Assembly: GCA_019022495.1 (NCBI GenBank)
Contig: JAFEKR010000034.1
Coordinates: 310,001-374,000, forward strand
Direction of reading: 5' to 3'
Source: Epichloe hybrida
Lineage: Eukaryota > Ascomycota > Sordariomycetes > Hypocreales > Clavicipitaceae
DNA length: 64,000 nt
Positions within the stretch are counted from its first letter, which is position 1. Each line of letters begins with the position of its first letter. This document shows positions 32,535 to 49,341 of the stretch, piece after piece. Both the position numbers and the translations under genes were made by a program. The notes under the pieces were generated by a model. The model had not been told where the DNA came from. It did no database searches and saw only the letters and a program-made list of their open reading frames with translations.

Positions 32535-33701
32535 GATCTTGGTTCTTGGTCGTCGGCTCTGCGCGGCTCTCAGATTGTGCAGTTCTTCACCTGCGTTGGG
32601 ATGACTTTCAGCCACGATCCTCACTCTCATTCCTTCCGCCAACCACCCAGCTCCTCGGGTCAGGAACTTGTCTTCCAACGCCTCGGTTCTGGGAGATTCA
32701 GACACAGTTTAGCCAACTGCTTCTTCAAGATGGTGCCGTAATAGACCTTGGCTTCACTCTGGTATTGCGACAGAGAGGCTTGAAAAAAAGATTCCATCTG
32801 CTGGATGGCAGGGAGGAATATCCTCCTCCGCTAGCCGCGTTGAGAATAGGTGTCTCTAATCTCCATGCAGCAACAGCACGACCTGAGACTGCTCAACCAC
32901 GCAGGTGGTATCTTGTTGGCGCTGCAACTGTCAAACATGCTGAAGAATGTGGTGGCGTGCTTTCTTTTCTGGGGTTGCTGTTCGGGATGTCATCTCCCGA
33001 TCGTGTCTCACCGACTTACCCTCAATCGGCGATGTCATATCCATTGTCGCAGTTTACGTCAGGGAATTCGTGACGACGGCCGCACCGTTGGAACATTGAA
33101 CCATGTTTTCAGGTTCAGAAATCAGAATGCACCCACGACGTGACGAGAGCTGAATTCAGCATCTGCGCGGCCGCGGGCACGAGACGAGGGGAAGTGGAAG
33201 TGGCAAGAAACAAGGCCCGCTGCAACGGTGCCATCGTCGTCCCGTGGCCGTGGCGCCTGGAGATTTCTCGCCTCGCAATGCAACCCGGCATCAAATGACG
33301 AGCAGCAGCGGCTTTAATCCGTACGAATCAGCCTTTCACCACAGGTGAATTGATGCGGACAGATACGACAGATGCACAACTAAAAATGGCTCGGCATGAC
33401 AAACCCCGTCCCTCCTTCCTCCCTCCTTCCTCCCTCCTTCCTCCCTCCTTCCTTCTTCCTTCCTTCTTCCTCCTTCCTCTTCCCCCCTTCCCCTCTCCGG
33501 GACGGTACCCCGAACCCCTCAGTCGTCTGCGCTATTAGCAGCACCTTGTTTCCGGCCGCCTCGCTCATCTCATTTTAGCGGCTTCAACATCATTGTTCTT
33601 CAGACGTGACCATTTTCGTGCTACCCATCGCTGGCTTCGAATCACGGGTTGAGGCCGGCCAGTCAAATGGCTCTTTCTTTTTGACCAAAGTCCCCTTCAT
33701 G

Positions 33702-33709
33702 TATATAAA
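33702..33709 (+). promoter_or_regulatory. TATA box of beta-galactosidase gene
   Basis: TATATAAA lies about 117 bp before the first ATG, followed by a CA-rich leader with ACACAC and CCAC words. Confidence 0.65.
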
Positions 33710-33786
33710 GCCCGGCGCAGATCTCTTGTCCTATCCACACACTAGGCTAGGTCGAAATCGCCCATCTGCGTTTCGCCCACAAATGA

Positions 33787-37115
<3,329 letters not shown>

Positions 37116-37926
37116 GCTTGCAACGGGGAGAAGTCTTTTTGCTTTCATGTACGGAGTCGGTCAGTGACATGCCCTGTCCGCGTCGGCACTGCCCTGCATT
37201 TCACTGCCCTGCATTGCGAATGTACATAGATGCACTCCGTGCTCCATATATAAAGAGGACAGACACCTGCCAAATCACTTGCTCTGATGTCGTATGCCCC
37301 GTATGCCCCGTGTGCCCCGTGAAAAAAAATAAAAAAGCACAAGCACGTGCAGCTTTTGTCATCTCAGCTGCATCCAGACGCGCGCCCTGGCTGGCTCAGA
37401 TGGCTCAGATGGCTCAGATGGCTCAGATGGCATCCATTGCAGGCGCCCCGTCCAGCGGGCCGTGTAGGGGCTGCCATCAGATTCTGCAGGCGGAAAAGGA
37501 GCAGCGACGAGATGGGGGTGGGTTTGCGGACGTGAAGCCTTTACATGTACCTGGTGTTGATCTCGTTGGTCCTGGTAAGTTCGTTCATTGGTCCCGTTTG
37601 TCAGTCAACTTCAGGTCTGGCGCCATACTAGCGGTCTGTCTTGGCGGCGGCTACCTCGAACCCCCCCCCCAAATGGGCAAATGGGCCGCCCCCGTGGACG
37701 TGACGTGGGGCAGGGAGACACCCAAAAAGTCCGCCGACGTCGGTCCAACAATGAGCGGGCTGGCGGGTGGCGTCAGACGCCGTTGATGTGACGCCATGGC
37801 AACTTTTTTTGGAGGGACGTCGAGTTCACGTCTCCCATGTTCCACATCACGTTATTCATCATCAGCGAGCTGTTACATACATCACCCAGCTAACCGCCGA
37901 GGCCGTCTCGGCCGCTCTCAGCGACA
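37116..37926. other. Intergenic region with 9-bp repeats
   Basis: No gene seen. Contains TATGCCCCG-type repeats near 37295-37322 and four copies of GGCTCAGAT near 37391-37430. Also a TACGGAGT word near 37147 and TACATGTA at 37542. Confidence 0.5.
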
Positions 37927-40700
37927 ATGCCGTCTTCCACAGACTCTTCAACTCTCTCATTCTCGGTTGGCGATGCCCTCGAAACCCCCCAGGCCTCGAG
38001 AGCCACCCCCGAGTTGGTCCATACCCTTCAACATAACAGCACCGTGCTCACCCTCGCCGTCAGCCCCGAGCACGACTCGATATATGCAGGCACGCAAGAC
38101 GGTGAGATTGTCGTCTGGTCGTTGGATACCTTTGAACAGATTCTCCAGGTGCAGGCGCACAAGCGTAGTGTCCTGTCTCTAGCGCTGTCCCCGGACTCTT
38201 CTCTTCTCTTCTCGAGCGCCTGCGATGCCATTATAAACGTCTGGTGCCCCAGGACTCTGCGCCGCCTCTACGAGGTATACGGAGTGCACGACGTTGGTGA
38301 CATCTTCTGTACTGCCTACAGTCCGCAACAGGAAACACTCTACATCGGTGCCCAGAATACAACCATTCAGTGGGTGGCGTTGAATGGCCCATCTGATGGC
38401 CCATCTGGATGCGTCTCGCCCGACTCGCGGAATCACCCAGATCGCCGCAGCCACCCATTCTTTGACTCGAAAGCGATTGGCGGCAGTGCCACGCCGAGAA
38501 GAAACGAGGACCGCTGGGCTCTGATCCCTCGCGCGCGAGTCGTTTTGGAGATTGACGGTGGAAGCATCCGCCAATTTGCTCACTACGGTTTCGTGTATTG
38601 TATGCTCATGGCAAGAGGTCCCACGGTCAAGGTGGACTCTGACGAGGACGTTCTGATATCCGGCGGCGGCGACGGTACCATCAAACTATGGAGCTTGGGT
38701 GGTGGTTCCCGAAGTAGTGGCCGGGATGAAGACGCGTCTGGCCGCATCGAGGAAATCATGACCTTGGGCACTGATGACGCCGAATCTGTCCTGTCACTTG
38801 CTCTGGATGGATCCTTTCTCTACGCCGGAAAGCTCGATGGCATCGTAGAGCTGTGGGATTTGGACACGACACAACGCTTGAGAGTCATCAAAGCGCATGA
38901 AGGCAATGTGATGTCGCTGCAGATGGGATGGGGTTGCTTGTGGGCCGCATCTACAAACGGATGGGCCAGTGTAAGTCACGACTTCCTCCTTCTTGCTCGC
39001 ACTGCTTCACGCGAACCCTTCAACATGACTAACCAGGTATTCCACAGCAATATAGCACGGCCCATTACGGAGCTTATCGGCACGCCTCATCAGGCGACGT
39101 TACCCAGAAGTACCAATGTCTGGCTAAATGGCAAGCACACCACGGGAAAATCCTGGCCTCCGCCATCACAAACTACGAGTCTGGGGAATACTACATCACT
39201 GGCGGAAATGATGACAAAATCTCCATCTGGTCTGTCAAAGATTCGGCATCAACATGCAAACAAGCCACAACGAACATGAGAAATGTTCTTCCATTTGACC
39301 CATTGCTTACCACACTGGGCGAATTTGTCTCGTACAAGACTGTGTCCTCCCGCCCCGAATATGCCGAAGATTGCCGAAAAGGTGCTTCATTCCTGGCCTC
39401 GCTATTCAAGGGACTGGGCGGCCACGTTGAAGTGCTCGGCACGGAAACGGCACGTAACCCTGTGGTGTATGCCAGATTCACGGGGAAAAAAGAAGCCTCG
39501 GAAAATCGCAAGCGAATCCTTTTCTACGGCCATTACGACGTAGTTGCGGCAGACGAGAAGAAGGGAAACTGGGCGACCGATCCATTCGATCTCACAGGAA
39601 TCAACGGGTTTCTTTACGGCCGCGGAGTCAGTGACAACAAAGGACCAATCGTTGCCGCATTGTATGCTGTGACCGATCTTATGCAAGCGCAACAGCTGAA
39701 TAATGATGTCATCTTTCTCATCGAGGGCGAGGAGGAGTTCGGCTCCAGAGGTTTTGAGGCAGCAGTGAACAGAAACAAGGAGCTCATCGGCCACGTCGAT
39801 TACATCCTCCTCGCAAACAGCTACTGGCTGGATGATGAAGTTCCGTGCTTGACATACGGCCTTCGCGGAGTGCTTCACGCGACAATCTGCGTTGACTCGC
39901 CCCGACCGGATGTTCACTCAGGAGTAGACGGATCTCATCTTTCCGACGAGCCTCTCACCGACTTGACGTGCGTCTTGTGCAAGCTGAAAGGCCCTGGGAA
40001 CCGTATTCAGATCCCGGGATTCTACGACGACATCCCGCCCATCACTGCCGAGGAGGAGGCACGATTCGACGACATTGTTTCCATCATGGTCCATCACCAG
40101 TCACAACCGCTCTCCGAACGGAAGCTCAAGTCTTCCATCATGGCGCGCTGGAGAGAACCCAATCTCACGATCCACAAATACAGGGTTTCAGGACCAGACG
40201 GCAGTCTCATCAGCAGCCACGCCAGCTCCCACATTAGTCTCCGTTTGGTCCCCGGCCAGGAAGTAGAGGACGTTTCAGAAGCCCTCTCGTGGTATCTGCG
40301 CCGCGAGTTCGGCTTGCTCGAGTCCCAGAATCGAATCAGCGTCAACATTGACAATAAGGCGGAGCCCTGGCTAGGCGATCCCAACAACGAGATATTCCGC
40401 ACTTTGGGCCAGGCCATCATGGAGGCCTGGCCCGATCGATTCGATCGAAGCAGCCACCCCGGTGGAAAGGCTCAGGCGTCATCCGTGGGCAAGTCGTCGA
40501 AACCTCGGGAACCACTTCACATCCGGGAGGGTGGATCCATTCCCGCCATTCGATTTTTGGAAAAGGAGTTTGCTGCTCCGGCGGCGAATTTTCCATGTGG
40601 ACGTGCCACGGACGCGGCTCACCTGGACAATGAACGCATGAGTCTGATCAACTTACTGAAAGCGAGAGAAATATTCGGCAAAGTGTTTGCCCGACTATAG
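37927..40700 (+). CDS. DUG2: Dug2, WD40-M20 peptidase of glutathione degradation
   Basis: Two exons (37927-38970, 39048-40700; 77-nt intron, acceptor CCACAG) give 898 aa, close to the 878 aa of yeast Dug2. Residues about 25-420 are WD40 repeats. Residues about 430-898 are an M20 metallopeptidase with zinc-site motifs GHYD (His510, Asp512), GVSDNKGP (Asp544) and EGEEEFGS. With Dug3 the protein forms a glutamine-amidotransferase-like enzyme that cleaves the gamma-glutamyl bond of glutathione independently of gamma-glutamyl transpeptidase; Dug1 then splits Cys-Gly. A competing acceptor 11 nt upstream puts the reading into a frame that stops at 39279, so the CCACAG site is preferred. Confidence 0.93.
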
Positions 40701-42367
40701 AGAGATTGCGTCGCGAGACGCGTTGTGCCATCATACCAGGGCGAGCAAGAAGGCAGCCCCGTCCGTCCGTCCGTCCGGGCGTTTCCGGATACGACGGCGA
40801 TTCGGGGGAAGTGTCAAGTAATATAGAGCTATCACACCAGTGCCTTCAGCGTCAATGTCTATCTATAGAAATTCACAATGTCACACAGCAGCTTTAGAGT
40901 GCACAAGACGTACGAGAACAACTCGTTTGCATCACAGCACCACACTATGCACCTGTGTAGTTCAAGATACTTTCCCCAACCCGGTTGGAAGTTGAAAGTA
41001 GCAAACCCTCCCTTGACATGGAGGACTGACTTCCTCGGAGCAGAGTATGAACGCGTCCAACGCGCACATCACCCACCTCGTCCAACATGCATCAGCTGAA
41101 AATCGGTGGCGACCGGGGTCACATTTCCATGACGAAGACGGCAAAAACACTGCCTTCAACAAGTTTGTTTGACTGGACAAGGATTCACCGATGCCCGTTC
41201 TGGCCGTTTTCGCAGGACAGAATCAATTTCCATCCCATCTGACCAGCCGAGGCTGACAGGTCCAAACCGGCCCGGCCCAGCTCTTCTGGGGTGAATCAAA
41301 GACAACTTGTGCTGCATAGAGGTATGACATGACATTGGCGCACGCAGGTCGAGGGAACCGACAGCCAAAACGAGCAACTGCCAACGGGATTTTTCGTCAT
41401 CATAAATCGTTACGTTTCCTCTGCCCACTTCTACTGCTACTACTACTGCTGCTCGCCTTCTGTCCGCGAAAGAGCTGAATCGCTTTCGTTGCAAGCAACG
41501 CGTTCCCGCATCGCATCTTCATAGATGGCCCGAAGAATCACGGGTGTCACCTTGATGATCCGGGTAAACTTTGTTTGTTACCAGGAGCCTACGGACGGAT
41601 GACCCCTGACCCTTGCCCTGCCCATCTCGGGGAGCAATTACCACAGCCGCTTTGCCGTGTTTGTGGGTTGGTTTGTTCGCTGCAGCAATCGAGTCATGGA
41701 TGTGCCATGCTTGATTCTCTTCTTCATTGTCCTGTCTGCGCGTCATCTACCCGCCCCTCTTCTTGGTCGGGCAGAGTCGCTAGGGCAGCTGCTGCCATAT
41801 GGGAGCCATCCACATCTTCAATGGCTGTATTGTCCGTGTCTGTGTCTGGCCAGATGACTCTGCAGTAAACGCATATCCACATGGTGCCAGACCAAGATTG
41901 TGCGACTGCTTTCAGTTCCCGCATGCTTGTAGCCAGATCTCGGGCCGCATGTGTCGCGTTGATGCGGCAAGATCCCGCCCGGGCTGTTGATGTCCTGAGC
42001 AGACGCCACGGGGCAGGGCAGACCGTTACTGCCAACATTAGGAGGAGACGCTCTGGGTATCGTGCATAGCGCCGAGCAAACCTGACAGATCAAACAGTCT
42101 GCCAAGGCCAAAAGGCCAAAAGGCCGAAAGGCCAAAAGGTCACATAGGCGAGTGGGCGGGACTATGAACCAAAAGGACCCTGCCTGTGAACGTTGCACCA
42201 ATTGTTTTTTTTTTGTTTGAGGTTGGCACCAGGCCTCCTCCTTCATCTTCCTCCTGCCATTTCCTCGCTCGCTCGGTTATGTGTCTTTGGGCGTCATACA
42301 GCCCATAGATAGGTTTGGAGTTTCCCTCCTTTTTCATCGTCTTGGCTACGACGAGCTTTCGTCCCAG
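40701..42367. other. Intergenic region, no gene seen
   Basis: Contains a CCGT repeat (about 40756-40775) and an AAAGGCC-type 8-bp repeat (about 42105-42140). Frames on both strands have no recognisable domain. The right end is the O-methyltransferase leader. Confidence 0.5.
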
Positions 42368-44021
42368 ATGGGCAGTATGGGGAATCTGCTGGTAAAGTCA
42401 GAGGCGACGCCGTCTGCCGACCGTCTCACGGCCATATCAAGACAGATTGGAGAAAACACGCAGATACTAGCCGAGGGATTACACGCACGAGGGCTGAGTG
42501 CCCCGTCCTACGAGGCAGAAGGCCCCCCGGACTTTCCGCTGACGGGGTCGGATGCCGAAACACTCAAAGCCCGACAGCAAGTCTTGTCATTGACGAAGGA
42601 GCTGCGAGACTTGGTGCTGGGTCCCCGGGAAGCTTTGAAGCTCATGGCCCTGGATGTAAGTTGCGGCCCCCCACAAATATACACATATAAATGTATATAT
42701 ATCTACATGTATCGTTCATACCTGGGCATCATCTGATCTTGACAGATTGTAAACTACGTCCCGTTACACGCCATTTACACATTCAGGATAGCCGAAGCGG
42801 TTCCTCAAGCGGGATCCATATCCTACGAGGACCTCGCGAGGCAAGTCCTCAAGGTATCGGGGTATAAGATACCCGCCTCAGAGCTTCGCAGGGTTCTGCG
42901 CCTGGCCATGGCCAACAACCTGTTCTGCGAGCCCGAGCTCGGTCACGTCGCACACAATTGCACATCGCTGGTCATGCTGGAAGACGAAGCACTCGCCAGC
43001 TGGGTCGGATTATACACTGTTGACCTTTTTCTTCCCGTCGGCAACACGGTGACTGCCATGCAGAAATGGCCTGGCTCCGAAGACCTTACCGAAACTGTGG
43101 GTGGCCGAAATGGTTTCCGTCGATGCGGTTCCAAGCAGGGCATTGCGCTGACCACTACTGCCGTCTCTTTTTTAGGCCGTCAACATTTCGTATAGTCATA
43201 GAGATACTTTCTTTGATCATACCCAGAGCGATGCGACGAGAGCAAAACGATACGATCTCGCCATGAGAGCTCATGGCTCCCGCGAAGGATTCGACGTCGT
43301 GCACACAGTTCAGAGCTACCCGTGGGCCAAGCTGGCCAGCGCCACGGTTGTTGACGTAAGGACTACCTACCCACCATGATTCCCGGGCATACCGAAGCCA
43401 GTATTGCAAAGCAAAAAAATCAAATAAAATGAAATGAACTAACATGGTTGACGGGAACTTCAGATGGGAGGCAACGAAGGCCACGTATCAATGGCCATCG
43501 CAGAAGAATTCCCCTCGCTATCGTTTGAGGTCCAGGACCTGCCGGGCATGCGATGCGAAAAGACGCTGGGTGAAGTACCAGCTCACCTGGCAAACCGAGT
43601 GAAGCTGACAACACACGACTTCTTCGACGAGCAGACGACGGTGGCGGGGGCCTACTTGTTCCGTCACATCTTCCACGCGTTCCCAGACAAGGTGGTTGTG
43701 CGGATCCTCAAGAAGCTCGTCCCGGCGCTGAGGCAAGGGGCGCGCGTCATCATCAACGACGTGGTGCTGCCTGCGCCGGGAAGTGTGTCGGCGATGGAGG
43801 AGCGCACTTTCCGGCTGCTGGACGTCCTGATGAAGACGGTGTGCAATGGGCGCGAGAGGGAAGTCGGCGACTGGAAGACGTTGTTCGACGAGGCTGACGC
43901 CCGCTTCGCCTGGCAGGGGGCGTGGAAGTCGAGCGGGAACCTGTGGTTTGTCGAGGCCGTCTGGGATGATGACGGCGGCGAAAAGATGGCCCCGTGCGTG
44001 CGTGGCCACGTAGTTTCGTAA
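42368..44021 (+). CDS. SAM-dependent O-methyltransferase (COMT-like)
   Basis: Four exons (42368-42655, 42746-43096, 43176-43355, 43464-44021) give 458 aa; all joins are phase 0. An N-terminal helical, winged-helix dimerisation region contains YEDLARQVLKVSGYK. The SAM site is VVDMGGNEGH, formed across the last intron. Later blocks VQDLPGM and YLFRHIFHAFPD match fungal class II methyltransferases of secondary metabolism, such as those acting on polyketide phenols. No polyketide synthase or peptide synthetase lies in the window, so the substrate is unknown. A second ATG at 42377 is an alternative start. The C-terminal tail after WDDDGGEK is unusual but short. Confidence 0.88.
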
Positions 44022-45852
44022 TGTGGTCGCTGCTTGTCGGCTTGGAGACCAGACGTCGACGTCTCACGCGCGCTGTTGTACGAGACCAAGAGGGTGACGG
44101 GGGGTCCCGATCGTGTAATGGATTTTGCGGCACCGAGCGACGGAATTTTGTCTAGGTTTCTGGTTTATTACTCTGGTTCCTGTTTTTCTCACCATGGCTT
44201 TCCTTTTCCTAGGGATTTACGCCGGTCCGTTTACTTTTATACCTGAGGAAGAAAGAAGGCTGACGCTGGCCTGTTTACTTTTATTCCTGAGGAAGAAAGA
44301 AGCTAACATTAGTTCGTTTACTTTTATATGTAAGGAAGGAAAGAAGACTAACACTAGTCCGTCTACTTCTATTCCCAAGGAGGAAAGAAGGCGAATATGA
44401 CTCTGTGTACTTCTATTCCTAAGGAAGAAAAAAAGGCTAACATCAGTCCGTTTACTTTTGTTCCTAAGGAAGGAAAGATTAGTCCGTCTACTTCTATTTC
44501 TAAGGAAGAAAAGAAGCTAACATTAGTCCGTTTACTTTTATATGTAAGGAAGAAAGAAAGCTAACACCAGTCCGTTTACTTCTATTCCCAAGGAAGAAAA
44601 GAAGATGAACGGCGGTAGCCAATCAGCTGCGGGATACGGGCAGCGAGTTCGTCAGTCATGCAGGCAACCGGGTTACATGGACAACCGATCATCTGGGCCT
44701 TGGGACTGAAACGTCGTCGTGTCCACAGCTCGCCGGCGTCGAACCTGCCACAAAAGCAAGACAATAATGTGAATGTGATGCTGGACCTGATGAATAGTCT
44801 GGCATGCAACTGACTCACCAAGGCGCCAACAAAGGACTTTGCAACGGGCACGTGCGGCCCGAGAGCAAGAGAGGTTCATGAAATGAATCGGGGCAGCGAG
44901 TGAGGTAGACCAGGTGCCATCTCGCGATTGGCTACATTGTTGGAGCCCGCGGATTAGTAAGACTCATGGCTCCGCCAATGCTGTGTACATGTAACGCAGC
45001 CAGACTGACTGCCTGTGCTCCTGCCGATAAGTTGCTTCTTCCTGTCCCAGGCAGATCGGCCGATAAGCGTCAACTCCAGTCCCTCCAGTCCCTCCAGTCC
45101 CTCCAGTCCCATGCTGGTCTGGCACCTCGCAAGGGATGTAGGGATGCGATGTGCGCCAGTCCAGGTCTCCGACTCGCCATGGTCGGAAAAACCCACTGGA
45201 CACCTGGCCGACGTCCCGGACGCCGCCCTTGAATGCTGCTGCTGCTCTCTTTGTCCCGAGGATGCTCTGTCAGAAACTCCGGATTTTGCACATCACTGGA
45301 AATTGCCATCTCGTGCTCCCTCCGATGTGTGTCAGGCCTAGATGGAGCCCTAGGTAGTCGGGAGGTATCGTCCTGGAAAGCAAGCTGAGCTAACACCAGT
45401 CGGCTGGGAACTGCTCAGCACATGAGTACATGCCTGGTACTTCGTACGACCCTCATCTCCATCGATCAACCCCCCCCGCCCTCTCCCCAACCACGGCTTG
45501 CCCGCACCTGCCCTCCCTGCTAACTTGCCCACTTTTCGGCGTCTCCTTTTTGCTTGGGCCACCCAACTTGGCGAGGCCCGTTTTATCGTTGGCCGCCTCC
45601 TCTATTCAGCGCGAGGCTCACGCGCTCGTTTTCTCGTCTGTCAAGCCCGAACCATCTAGGCTTGCAACTGTACATAGCCTACAGACCTTACACACGGCAA
45701 GACGTCTGGCTCGACTTCACCACTCTGTACGTGTCGTGCCATCATTGTGTCAACATAATCCTTTCGGGGCTCAACTGCCCGGCGCTGAATACACCACCGC
45801 CTCTTCTTGTGTGCCGGCTCCGGCGTTGCCTACTCTCGCAGACAAACCGGCC
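44022..45852. other. Intergenic region and probable CDC4 leader
   Basis: Holds the 45-bp minisatellite, a CTCCAGTCC 9-bp repeat (about 45073-45110) and a TACATGTA at 44986. The last 400 bp are pyrimidine-rich and are probably the CDC4 leader. The coding frame stays open upstream to an ATG at 45430, but the amino acids there are low-complexity and unlike the family. Confidence 0.5.
44222..44606 (+). repeat. Imperfect minisatellite of about 45 bp, nine units
   Basis: Units share a TCCGTTTACTTTTATTCC core and an AAGGAAGAAAGAAG purine block. Lengths vary slightly (36-48 bp) and most changes are transitions. It lies about 200 bp downstream of the O-methyltransferase stop. Confidence 0.85.
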
Positions 45853-48800
45853 ATGACAACGTCACCGATACCCTCCGGCCAGGAGTTGGAGCCCCGGCGT
45901 CCTCGAAGCGCCCAAACAGTGTCCGTCAACATAGCCGAAGGTTCCGAGGATAACGGACGACGATTCCAACTCCAAGTCAGCGAGTGCGTCGAGACCAAGA
46001 CGGTCACCACCACCACACGCCTTACTCGAAAGTTTCCTCGTGTCTTTCTCCGTGACCCGGCCCCGCTCGAAACTCTCGACACCAAGGAGTATCCATTAGC
46101 CTTGAAGCCAACGCCACCGGAATTGCTGGAGTTTTCTTACGAAGCCCCCGACGAGGAACGGCCGGAGGAAGAAGCCTCTGTTGGTGAGGAAGAAGACGAT
46201 GTCCTCCCACAGAACCGAAACTGTGGGCAAGAAGCCGCAAAATTGGTACGTTGCACACATCACCACGTGCATGCCCCTCTGGCGGCAAAGATTATGCAGA
46301 CAAGCCATGTCGAGCAACAGGAGGCCGCCACCGCGGCCGTCGTTCCTCTTTTTTATTTATTCATATATACTGACTGTCAATGGATGAAAGCAGATGAAAC
46401 CACTGACAACTGGTGCTCTGACCCCAACCGCCGTCAAACTTGAGCCGGGCCTTCACGAAACCCCAATACAAAGCCGACCTAGCCGGTTGTCGTCACGCTC
46501 TCCCTCGGAAGGGTACACGCGACAGACTCGACAGGCTCGTGCTAGCCTCGTGGCATCACCAACTGCCACTGTGTCCCAAACGCCTCTAACGTCTCTCTTT
46601 ACACCCAGAACATCCCAAAGACTGGCCAGGTCCTCCAACCCTCATGCTGTATCAGATAAGCTCAGGCGGCCGATGACACAAGGCAGCTCGACGGCCACAG
46701 GTCTCGCTGGCAGCGCCAACACATCCACCAATGGCGTACTAACCTCGAGCCGTCGCGACGTCGGAGAACGACTGTCCCGAGGAGGATCCGGCTTTCTGGC
46801 CACACCCGACACATCGGAGCTCGTCGGCTCCCCCCAGCGAAACCGTTTCTCCCAAGCCGATCGTCTCCCGGCATCTCCTGATCCATTGCAGGTGCCGACC
46901 GGCACTTGTGATGCTGCCAGCCCAGCAGGAAGCGATTCGCACACTGTCTTCAGTAGCAATGTTGCTACACCCCCCATCACAGACGCAGACCCCGAGCCTT
47001 TTGGAGACGCAGATGACTCGCTCCAAGACTCTCTTCGCGCTGCTCTTCAGCACAGGCCTACGATTGACGTCGTGGCTGCGCAGGATGCAAGTTTGCCCAG
47101 TCCGAGACTGTCGCCGACTTTGGCCGCCTCTCAGCTACACACCGCCGAGTCTGACGGCGGTGCTCAGTCAAGCTTTCAAACATCGACGACGGATAACACC
47201 TTGTCCTGGGCGGATGAGCCCCGGCCGGATGAGCCCCATCCACGAGACGATTCCCAACTGACTCATCCGTCTCAAGCACATGGTGACCGCCGAGTTTCTT
47301 CCAAGCGATCAGCGTTTGGAGATGCTGATCGTCCTTTCGCCTTTGACACTCAGGGCCTTCTCGAGGCCTTCGATTCAATGAAGACGGAAATGAAGTCCTT
47401 CATGATGTATCAGTTTCTGCGTCGGTGCCCGCGTCCTACGCTGCGAGTCATTGCAAATGCTGTGAACCCGGCCCTCAAGTGCGACTTTCTTAGACAGCTT
47501 CCCTTGGAACTTGGGTACCATGTCCTTGCATGTCTCGACCACGCGGACCTGTGCAGAGCTGCCCAGGTTTCCAAGCACTGGCGCAACATTGTGGATCGTA
47601 ACGAAACGGGCTGGAAAGAGCTCTTGGACAGCGATGGCTACTCGATGGCGCCTGGTGAGCTGACCAAGGCCATCGTGCAAGGCTGGGGCTGGCAAGATCC
47701 TGTTGGCGCTTCCGGCTATGAACAAGATTTGAGCATGCACGGGCGTCTTACTGCCTCGGAATACGAGCTGACGCGAGCCTTCCGAAACGATGCTGCCCCC
47801 AGGTCTTCCAGGAGCTCCAAGCGGAAGCGGGCTTTGAACACGTACTCTGCATCAGAACGATCGAAGCGACGAGCTGGAGCATCACAAGAGTCTGTCGTCT
47901 CTAGCGGCGTGCGGGATTCAAAAACTCACACCCAAGTCAAGCAGCACAAGTCCGAGGGCCCACTCTCGGCCGCCAACGCCGCCGCCACTGCCGTCCCGGA
48001 CCCTCAGCTCGGCCTGCCCAGTCTTCGACAACTCCATCTCTTCAAGTCCATCTACCGTCGTCACCATATGATTCGCAAGAGCTGGACTAGTGGCGAGGTC
48101 AAACCGGGTCATGTGGCATTTGCGGCTCATCCTCGCCATGTGATTACATGCTTGCAATTCGACGACGACAAGATCATAACTGGAAGTGATGACACTTTGA
48201 TCCACATCTACGACACCAAAACCGGCAAGTTGCGAAAGAAACTCGAGGGCCACGAGGGTGGTGTGTGGGCTTTGCAGTACCAAGGTAACATTCTGGTATC
48301 AGGGTCGACTGATAGGTCAGTCCGCGTATGGGATATTGAACGGGGTCTGTGTCAACAGGTGTTTTATGGCCACACCAGTACGGTGCGATGTCTGCAAATC
48401 CTCATGCCCACCGAGACCGGAAAGGACACCGGTGGTCGCCCAATCGTACAGCCCGAGAAGCCATTGATCATCACCGGTTCGCGTGACAGCCAACTTCGGG
48501 TGTGGCGTCTCCCCGAGGTTGGTTCCCGGCGGTACATCCAGACGGGGCCTCCAGCCCAGGAATCCGACTGCCCTTACTTCATCCGAGTTCTGACCGGCCA
48601 CACTCATTCTGTCCGCGCAATTTCGGCCCACGGCGATACCCTCGTGAGCGGTTCATACGACAGCACGGTCCGTGTCTGGCGAATCAGCACTGGCGAATCT
48701 TTGCTCGTACTCCGTGGACACTCACAGAAAGTGTACTCTGTTGTCCTTGATCACAGGCGCAACCGATGCATTTCTGGCTCCATGGACTCGCTCGTAAAGA

Positions 48801-49341
48801 TTTGGGATCTTGCAACAGGGGCTTGTCTGCATACGCTTGAGGGCCACACGCTTCTTGTTGGGCTTCTGGACCTCCGAGACGAGCGGCTTGTGTCTGCAGC
48901 AGCAGACTCTACGCTCCGAGTCTGGGACCCGGAGAACGGAAGGTGTAGGAACACCCTCATGGCGCATACTGGAGCCATCACTTGCTTCCAGCATGATGGG
49001 CAAAAGGTCATTAGTGGCAGCGAAAAAACGGTCAAAATGTGGGATGTCAAGACTGGGGAATGCGTGCAAGATTTGCTCACAGATCTTACTGGCGTCTGGC
49101 AAGTCAAATTTGATGGGAGGAGATGTGTGGCAGCCGTGCAGCGAGATCAGCTGACTTATGTCGAGGTAAGCGAAACTCTCCCCCTCTTTCAATCCATGTG
49201 GGTTATCCCGAGAAATCCCGCTGACGCGGGAATTCCCAGATTTTGGACTTTGGGGCCATCCGTGATGGCCAGCCGGCTGAAGAACTCGGCAAACGTATAT
49301 TGCTGAACGAGCATGAAATTACTGAAGACGGAGCTGTTTGA
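45853..49341 (+). CDS. CDC4: F-box/WD40 protein Cdc4, SCF substrate receptor
   Basis: Three exons (45853-46245, 46394-49165, 49240-49341; introns 148 and 74 nt) give 1088 aa. The N-terminal 480 residues are disordered and Ser/Pro-rich. The F-box is at about 492-540 (FLRQLPLELGYHVLACLD). A positively charged linker follows. A WD40 propeller occupies about 710-1060, with GHEGGVWALQY and SGSTDRSVRVWD repeats in the Cdc4 order. The ILDFG at the last exon start is also found at the end of yeast Cdc4. Cdc4 recruits phosphorylated cell-cycle inhibitors and transcription factors to SCF for ubiquitination. Start chosen at 45853 because upstream frame is non-conserved. Confidence 0.92.

Noticed and set aside
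32546..33073. 175-codon frame between the repeated-exon gene and beta-galactosidase
   Set aside because: It lies in a divergent promoter region, starts at a non-ATG codon and has no domain.
33415..33480. Pyrimidine tract as a coding region
   Set aside because: It is a simple CTTCCTCC repeat upstream of the beta-galactosidase TATA box.
37118..37786. 222-codon frame after beta-galactosidase
   Set aside because: It is made of short repeats and has no domain; it starts within the 3' flank.
37927..40700. Two separate genes, a WD40 protein and an M20 peptidase
   Set aside because: A normal 77-nt intron joins them in frame, and the fused architecture is that of Dug2.
45430..45852. Upstream ATG extending CDC4 by 141 residues
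   Set aside because: The extension is low-complexity and Pro/Leu-rich; the ATG at 45853 is followed by more protein-like sequence. It could still be translated.
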